Assembly: GCA_025362035.1 (NCBI GenBank)
Contig: JANYIN010000135.1
Span: 1-39,279 of the forward strand
DNA from: Gemmatimonadaceae bacterium
Lineage (GTDB): Bacteria; Gemmatimonadota; Gemmatimonadetes; Gemmatimonadales; Gemmatimonadaceae
Direction of reading: 5' to 3'
DNA length: 39,279 nucleotides
The notes beneath the pieces were generated by a model. The model saw nothing but the letters and a program-made list of their open reading frames with translations, ran no database searches and had not been told where the DNA came from. The position numbers and the translations under genes were made by a program. Of the stretch, positions 32,689 through 39,279 are shown in pieces. Within the stretch, counting starts at the first letter, position 1; each line of letters opens with the position of its first letter.

Positions 32689-34314
32689 TCACGCCCGTCG
32701 ATGCGCGGGTGCGACATACCGCTCGGCGACCGCAAGCATTCCGTCCACCAGAAGTGCCAGCAACGCGGCGGGAAGCGCGCCCGTCAGCACCATCCGCGAG
32801 TCCGCGAGCGCCAGTCCGGCCACGATCGGCTCGCCCAGTCCACCCGCACCGATAAAGGCCGCGAGTGTCGCGGTGCCCACCGTGATCACCGCGGCCGTGC
32901 GAACGCCGGCCATGATCACGGGTGCAGCAAGTGGAAGCCGCACCTGCAGTAATTGCTGACGAGCCGTCATGCCGAGCGCGTCCGCGGCTTCCACGGCGTC
33001 CGGATCGGCGTCCCGCACCCCACTGAACGTCCCGCGCACGATGGGAAAGAGTGCGTAAAGCCAGAGCGCCACCAGTGCCGGAAGCGCACCCACTCCGAGT
33101 ACAGGAATCATGAACGCGAGGAGTGCGATGCTCGGCACGGTCTGTACGGCGCCAAGTGCGCGGATGACCGGCTCGGCCAGGCGCCGCGAGCGCTCCAGTG
33201 CGAGTCCCAGTGGTATCGCGACCAGAACGGCCGCCAACAACGCGCCCAGCACGAGTTCGAGATGCCGCAACGTGAGCGCCGCGACGGCGACACGCTGCGA
33301 CCAGAGGTAGTCGAAGAAGGTCCCGTGGGAGTCGGAGGCGGACGCTGTCCCGCGGGGCGTTCGTCGCGACGCCACGAGACCGAGCGAACGGAGTGCCAGG
33401 GCGGCCACGTCGTGGACGGATTCGCCGTCCACTTCCACTCGGCGGTTCAACGAACGCATGAGGGGCTCGTCGAGCCTGCCGCTGAGCAGCCCCAGCACGC
33501 CAAGCACGTCGGGACGCGTGAGCGCCAGCCGCGGACTCACGAGCGCCGCAGCTTCGTACGGCGGAAAAAAGTGCCGGTCGTCGTCGAGCGTGACAAGGTC
33601 GTAGCGCGCGAGCAGTCCATCAGTGGAGTAGCCATCCACCACGTCAACGCTTCCGCTCGACAATGCCTGGTACTTGACTGCGGGCGCCAGCGGTCGAACG
33701 GCGTGCGGCTCGAACCGATACACTCGTGTCAGGCCCGGTAATCCGTCGGCACGCCCGATGAAATCCGCCGTGAACCCGGCGGTGATGGAACGGCTCTCGC
33801 GCGCGAGGTCGGAGAGATTCCGAAGATGCATCCGCGTCGCGGTCTGCTTCGTGACAGCGATCGCGTATGTGTTCTGGAAGCCCAGCGGCGCCAGCCAGCG
33901 CACGCCATACAGGTCCGAGAAGCGATCCGCCACGCGTGCATACACGCGTCGCGGATCGGCCGCCAGGGAATCCGTCAGGGGGTCGTGTAGGATCGCGACG
34001 AGTCCGGTGCCGGTATACTCGGGATACACGTCGATGGCGTTCGTGCGCAGCGCGGCAAAAGCGATTTCGGTTGCGCCGAGTCCCGGCCGACGCTCTACTT
34101 GAATGCCCCGCGACTCCAGCAGTTGGGCGAATAGCTCGCACAACAGATACGACTCGCCAAACGGCTTCGACGCCACCACCACAGCTGGGCGGGGCGGCGG
34201 CGGCGAAGGCAGTGTCTGCGCTGCCAGAAAAAAGGCGTGCCCGACCGTCATTGACACCGCCCACACGAGCGTGATGACAGGCGGCGCGACGACTGCGCGA
34301 AGCCGGCGCCGCAT
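32689..34314 (-). CDS. Glycine betaine/proline-type ABC transporter: substrate-binding plus permease fusion
   Basis: The 541-residue protein joins an N-terminal OpuC/OsmF-like binding domain (about 40-320; KPFGESYLLCELFAQLLESR and DVYPEYTGTG) to a C-terminal permease with about five helices (360-540) and an EAA loop (EAADALGMTARQQLLQVRLP). The N-terminal hydrophobic stretch exports or anchors the binding part. In the well-known fused betaine transporters the permease comes first and the binding domain last; here the order is reversed. The start overlaps the ATPase stop (TAATG). It should import a quaternary ammonium osmolyte or similar. Confidence 0.9.
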   Translation of the reverse strand: MRRRLRAVVAPPVITLVWAVSMTVGHAFFLAAQTLPSPPPPRPAVVVASKPFGESYLLCELFAQLLESRGIQVERRPGLGATEIAFAALRTNAIDVYPEYTGTGLVAILHDPLTDSLAADPRRVYARVADRFSDLYGVRWLAPLGFQNTYAIAVTKQTATRMHLRNLSDLARESRSITAGFTADFIGRADGLPGLTRVYRFEPHAVRPLAPAVKYQALSSGSVDVVDGYSTDGLLARYDLVTLDDDRHFFPPYEAAALVSPRLALTRPDVLGVLGLLSGRLDEPLMRSLNRRVEVDGESVHDVAALALRSLGLVASRRTPRGTASASDSHGTFFDYLWSQRVAVAALTLRHLELVLGALLAAVLVAIPLGLALERSRRLAEPVIRALGAVQTVPSIALLAFMIPVLGVGALPALVALWLYALFPIVRGTFSGVRDADPDAVEAADALGMTARQQLLQVRLPLAAPVIMAGVRTAAVITVGTATLAAFIGAGGLGEPIVAGLALADSRMVLTGALPAALLALLVDGMLAVAERYVAPAHRRA

Positions 34315-35105
34315 TACGATGCCAGCAGGCTCGACGCGGCGGATTGCGCTCGCCTCACCAGAGCCTCCACGTAGGCGGTATCCGGGGTATGCACGAGCGA
34401 GCCAAACGTGCCGCGCTGCTCCACGCGCCCTTCCTTCAACACCACGATCTCGGTCGCGAGACGCGCGGCCTCGGCCAGATCATGCGTCACGAGCACGGTG
34501 GTCACGCGCAGCTCCTCGCGCAGGCGCTCGAAAGCGCCTTGCACGTCGGCGCGGGTGATGGCGTCCAGTGCGCCGAACGGTTCGTCCAGCAGAATGGCTC
34601 CGGGTCGTGCCGCCAGAGCGCGCGCCAATGCAACCCGCTGCCGCTGCCCCCCCGACAGTTCGTGCGGGAAACGCTCGCCGTATCGCTCGACGTCAAGGCC
34701 AACGAGCGCCAGCGCGGACCGAGCGGCATCGAATGCGTTCACGTCGCCTAACAGCGTGGGCACGAGCGCGACGTTGCGAAGGACGCGCCAATGGGGGAGA
34801 AGCCCACCGTGCTGGGGCACGTAGCCGACGTGCCGACGAAGATCCGCGACATCGAATGTCGATACATCGGCGTGACCCACGCTCACCACGCCGCTTTGTG
34901 GCACTACCATCCGATTAAAGCAGCGAAGCAGCGTGGTCTTCCCCGATCCACTCTCTCCCACAAGCGCCACGCAGGCGCCGGCCGGCACGTCCACCGACAC
35001 GCCGCGGACGGCAGAGGTCTCCCGAAAACGGACGGTCACCCCGCGCGCCGAAAGCGGAATGGACGCGCCGGGTGCGAAGTGGGATGGTCCCGTCATGGCG
35101 GACAA
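34314..35105 (-). CDS. ABC transporter ATP-binding protein (OpuCA/ProV type)
   Basis: The 263-residue ATPase has Walker A GESGSGKT (50-57), LSGGQ (150-154), Walker B ILLDEP (171-176) and the switch TVLVTHDLAEAARLA. It lacks a C-terminal CBS pair, unlike ProV. The stop overlaps the next gene, the binding-permease fusion (TAATG), so the two make a complete importer. Start at MSAMTG (35105); the next ATG (35096) is an alternative. Confidence 0.93.
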   Translation of the reverse strand: MSAMTGPSHFAPGASIPLSARGVTVRFRETSAVRGVSVDVPAGACVALVGESGSGKTTLLRCFNRMVVPQSGVVSVGHADVSTFDVADLRRHVGYVPQHGGLLPHWRVLRNVALVPTLLGDVNAFDAARSALALVGLDVERYGERFPHELSGGQRQRVALARALAARPGAILLDEPFGALDAITRADVQGAFERLREELRVTTVLVTHDLAEAARLATEIVVLKEGRVEQRGTFGSLVHTPDTAYVEALVRRAQSAASSLLAS

Positions 35106-35151
35106 CGTAGTGTCCGTGGCACGATCGGCAAATGGCTATCCGATCGGCCCG

Positions 35152-35832
35152 CTAAATGGCGCCGCGTTCTCCTTCCCGCGCGACCTTGATGCTGTCCCGC
35201 GCGCCAACCTCGATTGGCTTGGCGGCGCCGGCGCCCAGCGAGCGGCCGCCGTCGGCCAGGACTCGCGTGACGAACCGCTGCCCTTCGCCGATGCGCTCCA
35301 CCTCTACCGCAATGGAATCCACCGACTGGTCCAGGCGATTCAGTCGGTCAGCCAACTCCTGCGGGAACGCCACGACGGCGTCCTTGCCGCGGCGCCAGAT
35401 TCTGCGCGCGAACGCCAGTGAAATTGGAAGCAGGACCACCACGATGAAGATGCCCCCCAGCACGAAGGGCTCCGGGGGAAGTTGGTCCTGACCTCCCGAC
35501 CGCGGCTGCTCCACCACGGCGCCCGGTACGCCCGCGGCCTTTGCCACGGCAAGATCGGCCGTCGCGATCTGCGTCTCCATGTTGCTGATCCGCTTGTCGA
35601 TGTCGGAGATCCGCGCCTCCACTCCCGCCCTATCCGCGCCACCGAGCGACCCGTTGCGCAGCTGGCTCGACATCTCGCGACGCTTGTCTTCGAGGTTCCC
35701 GAGTTGCGACCGCAGTTCCGACCGTGCGGCCTCCGCCGCCCGATAAATCGCAGCAGGTTCCTCACCGGCCAACTGCGCGGTGGTGACGTGGAGTGGATCT
35801 GGTGCCGGCGGCGCAGCGGGCGCTTGCGTCAT
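35152..35832 (-). CDS. Coiled-coil membrane protein of unknown function
   Basis: A 226-residue protein with an N-terminal Pro-rich start, a long helical/coiled-coil region (about 30-97, with heptads such as ISDIDKRISNMETQIA), one membrane helix at 124-142 and a C-terminal helical region (ELADRLNRLDQSVDSIAVEVERI). No signal peptide. Not recognised. It precedes the ABC importer by 46 bases and may be co-transcribed with it. Confidence 0.75.
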   Translation of the reverse strand: MTQAPAAPPAPDPLHVTTAQLAGEEPAAIYRAAEAARSELRSQLGNLEDKRREMSSQLRNGSLGGADRAGVEARISDIDKRISNMETQIATADLAVAKAAGVPGAVVEQPRSGGQDQLPPEPFVLGGIFIVVVLLPISLAFARRIWRRGKDAVVAFPQELADRLNRLDQSVDSIAVEVERIGEGQRFVTRVLADGGRSLGAGAAKPIEVGARDSIKVAREGERGAI

Positions 35833-35932
35833 GATGAGGCGTGGTGGTAGACCGGACGGGACGAGCCGGGGACATCGCCACTACGGCCGATCGTCGGCTT
35901 CCGTTTCACGACCTGCGGCGACAGATGCAATA

Positions 35933-38485
35933 CTAGAACGAAGCGCGGAGTCCGCCAGTGACCGTTCGTCCTGCGCGAATCGTCACGTTGTCGGGCTCGC
36001 CGAGCTGCCCGCCAAGGAGGTTCTCGCCGCTCATCAGCAGGGACACCCCGCGGGCGAGATCGCGCGAGACGCTCAGGCGGACGTGGGTGTCTCCGTCGTA
36101 TTCGCGCCAGTACGAACGAAGATGCGGACCGGTGAAATCACGATCCGTGCCGGAAGACTCGTTGCCGGAAAGAAACGCTTGCGCCAGCGCCCGTCTGTCA
36201 TAGTTGATCCAGCCGAGCGCCCGCGTGGCACCGAACGCGGCGAACCAGTTGCCACCGTTGTAGGAGGCGATCAGACTTCCGGTGTGCGAAGGCACCACCA
36301 ACATCCGGTCGCCCGCACGGAGATCCCCGTTGTATCCGGGAGCCAGCGTCCGTACTCGACTGTCCACCGCGGTCAGGGCACTGGTCACCGCGAATGCGCC
36401 ATGAGACGCATTGGCCTGAAACTCCCAACCGCGGTTGGTGATTTCGCCTACGTTCTGTAGTACGTAGCGAACCCTGCGATCCATGCCCATCATTGCGTCC
36501 GCACGTGCAAAGGTGTCGATCCCCGCCGCGACGTTCTGAATGAGCCCGGTGGCGCGCTGGTCGAAGCGAGTGAGCTGCAGCGTGAGTGCTCGGCCCAGGT
36601 ACAGCTCGGCACCTGACTCGAAGCCGGACTGCACCTCGGGATCCAGTGCAGGTGTCCGATTCGAAGAGTAGGCGAATGCATTGCCAGCGTACCCCGTGGC
36701 TGCGGACCGGGCGGGAGTGCGCGGCGGTCGAATTCCCTTCCCGTACGCCGCCCGCAGTTTCAGTTCAGCACCGCCCACGCCATGCACCGTGGCGACGCCG
36801 AGCATCGGCAGCACCGGATACTTGTCAGCTCCCGTGAAGGCATCATTGCGTTCCACCCGCATGCCGGCGCTGAAGAAGAGAGCGTCGTGCCATGATGTGT
36901 TCAGCTGCGACAACAGCCCGGTATTGTGATTCCATGTTTCCACGGTGCCGTCCACCGCCGACGCGTACCTCTGTCCGGCCGCGATCTGTCCCCACGTCGT
37001 CACACTGGACAACTGGCGGAGCACGGAGTGCTCGATGCCGAGGGTGAATGTGGTCTGCGCGCCGCTGTCGCTGCCGAAGTGCGCCACACTACTCTCGCGT
37101 AACGTGGTCCGCTCGCCGTTACCCCGTGCCGCGCGCAGGGCGGAGTCCACGGCGGATGGCACAGGCCCGACGGCATCTGCCACGTTGTTCAGCCGGTATC
37201 CGTCGATTCCCGCAATGAGGGAATGCGTCCATCGCCCCTCAGTCGCGAACGCGGCGCCGGTGGACAGTGTATACTCCCGCATGGATTGCGGCAGCACGCT
37301 GACGCTCGACGTCGGCGCCAGCTGACTGGACCACGACGAGTCGTGTGGCACGGGCGCGGGACTCAACCCGGCAAGCAAGGGATTTCTTCCCCCCTGCGCG
37401 CTCTTGTCGAACAGGCGCGCGAAGGTGGTGAACGTTGCGCTCGATGTTACCAGTCGCGCGTCGCCCGAGGCGGCGAGTTGCCGACTCTCCGACGAGGGAA
37501 AGAGCGCCCCCGTCTGTCCGTACGTCACGGCCAGTCCCGCGGAGCGCACGTTGCTTCCCGCGCGGATGTTGAGACGCTGCTCGTGCGTGGGCACCAGGCT
37601 CCCGGCAGAGTACGCGCTCGCCGACGCACCCTCGGAACTGCGGAACTGCACCAGCGGGGCGCCGGTCGTCCCCGCGTCGTGACGCGTGACGACGTTGATC
37701 ACGCCGCTGATGGCGTCCGACCCGTACAGCGCCGAGCCCTGCGGCCCTCGGATGATCTCCACGCGGTCTACAACGTCGGGGTTGAGTTGCGTGACGAGTA
37801 GCGGGTTGGCCACTTCCACGCCGTCGATGTAGATCTTCGGATAGCTCGTGGCGAACGAACTGGCGCCGCGGATGCTGCCGTACTGCGCCACGATAGCCGA
37901 GGGCGTCTGGGTCCACGACCACATGCCGGGCACAGTCGCATCAAGTATCTCTGCGAGCGATGTCTGCGACTCCCGCCTGAGCTGTTCGCCGTCCACGATG
38001 TCCATGCCCATCACCAACGGTCGGCGAGGCGTGCCGACGGCGCTGCCCGTGACGACCACGCGCTCCAGCACGTTCATCCGCCGCGCACGCTGCTCCACGG
38101 GTTCCGTCGTGTCCGATGCCGACGGCGCGAGCACCACGCGGCCCGCCACCACGATCGCCTGCGCGCCGGCTCCGTGCAGCAAAGCGGCCAGTGCATCGCC
38201 AATGGGCGCCTTGTCGAATGACAGACACACGCGCCGATCCACGGGTATGAGGTCGGACGAATATGCCAGCGGCACACCGGACAACGCCGTGATGCGATCC
38301 AGCGCGTCGCGCAAGGAGACATCGCGAACGTGCAGCGTAACGCGGACATCGAGTGGCGCGACCCACGGCGCGCCCTGCACTGGCGAGAGTTCGTCGCAGG
38401 CGCGCTGCGCCTTCGCACTCGCCGGCAACGCCACAGCGAACGCGAGGACCATCGTCCTGCGCCGGAACGTGCGACCAGAGTGCAT
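35933..38485 (-). CDS. TonB-dependent outer-membrane receptor with STN domain
   Basis: The 850-residue receptor has a signal peptide, an STN domain at about 48-118 (LHVRDVSLRDALDRITALSG, CLSFDKAPIGDALAALLHGA) for transducing to a FecR-type partner, a plug (about 145-265, with YPKIYIDGVEV and VEIIRGPQGSALYGSDAISG) and a 22-strand-type barrel ending GRTVTGGLRASF. A TonB box is not obvious; it may lie near NVLERVVVTGSA. It imports an unknown ligand such as a siderophore, vitamin or glycan. The start is ATG 38485; the frame is open up to 38776. It lies 41 bases after the FecR gene and is probably regulated by it. Confidence 0.93.
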   Translation of the reverse strand: MHSGRTFRRRTMVLAFAVALPASAKAQRACDELSPVQGAPWVAPLDVRVTLHVRDVSLRDALDRITALSGVPLAYSSDLIPVDRRVCLSFDKAPIGDALAALLHGAGAQAIVVAGRVVLAPSASDTTEPVEQRARRMNVLERVVVTGSAVGTPRRPLVMGMDIVDGEQLRRESQTSLAEILDATVPGMWSWTQTPSAIVAQYGSIRGASSFATSYPKIYIDGVEVANPLLVTQLNPDVVDRVEIIRGPQGSALYGSDAISGVINVVTRHDAGTTGAPLVQFRSSEGASASAYSAGSLVPTHEQRLNIRAGSNVRSAGLAVTYGQTGALFPSSESRQLAASGDARLVTSSATFTTFARLFDKSAQGGRNPLLAGLSPAPVPHDSSWSSQLAPTSSVSVLPQSMREYTLSTGAAFATEGRWTHSLIAGIDGYRLNNVADAVGPVPSAVDSALRAARGNGERTTLRESSVAHFGSDSGAQTTFTLGIEHSVLRQLSSVTTWGQIAAGQRYASAVDGTVETWNHNTGLLSQLNTSWHDALFFSAGMRVERNDAFTGADKYPVLPMLGVATVHGVGGAELKLRAAYGKGIRPPRTPARSAATGYAGNAFAYSSNRTPALDPEVQSGFESGAELYLGRALTLQLTRFDQRATGLIQNVAAGIDTFARADAMMGMDRRVRYVLQNVGEITNRGWEFQANASHGAFAVTSALTAVDSRVRTLAPGYNGDLRAGDRMLVVPSHTGSLIASYNGGNWFAAFGATRALGWINYDRRALAQAFLSGNESSGTDRDFTGPHLRSYWREYDGDTHVRLSVSRDLARGVSLLMSGENLLGGQLGEPDNVTIRAGRTVTGGLRASF

Positions 38486-38526
38486 GAGATCCCCGTCAGT
38501 GCATACCCCGCGACACCCCCGTCGCG

Positions 38527-39279
38527 TCACCTCGGCATAACAGACGCAGTGGCGGAAATGCGGAGCGTGTCCCCATCCATTCGCAGGCGGCCTCCCAGTA
38601 GCGCCGCGACCACGGAACCTACCTCGCGCGGCGCATCGCCGCGCTGGAACGTGGAGGTGACTGTCTTGCCGCCCAATCCCGGATCCACCAACAGCACGAT
38701 CCCAAACCAGCGACGAAGATCGGCGGACACCTGCGCGACGGGTGCGTCGCGGAACACCAGCGTCCCGGTCGTCCACGCGACGTCGTCCGAACTGACGCCC
38801 GCGCGCTCGACGCGAAGCCCTCCCTCCGCAGCGACCATGGCGCGGTCCCCTGCCTGAAGAGTCGTCGTACTGAGACTTCCCGCGGACTGGACCGCAACGG
38901 AGCCGGACGTCACTGCTACGCGAGCGCCGTCGCCAGCATCGCTGTGGACCGAGAATACGGTGCCCACATCGCGAAAGGTTGCCGCCGGCGTCTGCACGAT
39001 GAAGGGATGTGATGCGTCATGCGCTACCTCGAATCGCGCTTCGCCCCGGAGCGATACCTCTCGCGTGCGCGTACCGAATCCATCGGCGAGCGTGAGTTCG
39101 CTGCCAGGGCCAAGCAAAACGCGACTGCCGTCGGGCAGACGGAGCGAATCCAGCCCGCCCACCGCGGTGGCGTAGTGCGACGACACAGCCCGGGGCTGCA
39201 TCGAATTCGACGATGGACCGCTGGCGATCCGCCACAACATGCCCACGCCCGCTACGACCAACACGGCGGCGGCCGCTCG
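38527..39279 (-). CDS. FecR family anti-sigma / signal-transducing protein (N-terminus outside window)
   Basis: The visible 250 codons include a membrane helix at the edge (AVLVVAGVGMLWRIA), a FecR domain (SLRLPDGSRVLLGPGSELTL, then VSLRGEARFEVAHDASHPFIV) and a C-terminal STN/DUF4974 region (TLVFRDAPVAQVSADLRRWF). Such proteins pass a receptor signal to an ECF sigma factor. The N-terminal anti-sigma part and the sigma gene should lie just outside the window. It precedes the TonB receptor by 41 bases, the usual sigma-FecR-receptor arrangement. Confidence 0.92.
   Translation of the reverse strand, partial: RAAAAVLVVAGVGMLWRIASGPSSNSMQPRAVSSHYATAVGGLDSLRLPDGSRVLLGPGSELTLADGFGTRTREVSLRGEARFEVAHDASHPFIVQTPAATFRDVGTVFSVHSDAGDGARVAVTSGSVAVQSAGSLSTTTLQAGDRAMVAAEGGLRVERAGVSSDDVAWTTGTLVFRDAPVAQVSADLRRWFGIVLLVDPGLGGKTVTSTFQRGDAPREVGSVVAALLGGRLRMDGDTLRISATASVMPR

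Noticed and set aside
31614..32855. Plus-strand frame of about 413 codons opposite phosphoglucomutase
   Set aside because: Arg-rich shadow of pgm with no domain or start signal.

Overview
This is a GC-rich bacterial window of closely packed genes with short or overlapping junctions (ATGA, GTGA and TAATG), many exported proteins and lipoproteins, a TonB-dependent receptor with an STN domain, FecR-type anti-sigma signalling and Tat-exported DUF1501/DUF1800 proteins. This mix suggests a Gram-negative environmental bacterium, most likely Gemmatimonadota. That is inference: there is no rRNA gene here to confirm it. I saw no CRISPR array, insertion sequence, prophage, defence island or tRNA.

Layout. 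1-3146 (-): the classic tilS-hpt-ftsH cluster, translationally coupled, with ftsH cut off by the window edge. 3262-9394 (+): a small membrane protein with its own terminator, a very large exported metallopeptidase / beta-propeller / probable outer-membrane barrel, then a FadL-type porin and an SGNH-hydrolase lipoprotein ending at a strong terminator. 9490-10013 holds no convincing gene and contains an AT-rich patch. 10141-11559 (-): an RhlE-type DEAD-box helicase with its own terminator. 11677-15288 (+): an ECF sigma factor, a membrane anti-sigma candidate and two exported HEAT-repeat proteins. 15309-17281 (-): a CPBP protease and a beta-propeller lipoprotein with a Met/His-rich loop. 17282-17667: a plus-strand unit with a near-perfect Shine-Dalgarno, a 14-codon ORF and several hairpins. 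17668-22649: dut, an exported protein, a lytic transglycosylase, a LysM membrane protein and a DUF4403 lipoprotein.

22646-25944 (-) is a four-gene coupled run: a Cys/His helical protein, a SET-domain methyltransferase, an unknown enzyme-like protein and fumarylacetoacetase. 26170-29687: a Big2-cupredoxin lipoprotein convergent with a Tat-exported DUF1800-DUF1501 pair. 29857-35832 (-): a coiled-coil membrane protein, an OpuC-like ABC importer (ATPase plus a substrate-binding/permease fusion), phosphoglucomutase and a D-threonine-aldolase-like enzyme. 35933-39279 (-): a TonB-dependent receptor and a FecR protein cut by the window edge.

The points most worth a second look are the structured RNA / micro-ORF locus at about 17.44-17.65 kb, the peptidase-propeller-barrel protein whose longest reading frame begins inside a terminator, the sigma/anti-sigma/HEAT operon, the SET plus Cys/His pair with its fumarylacetoacetase-linked unknown enzyme, and the Met/His loop in the propeller lipoprotein.
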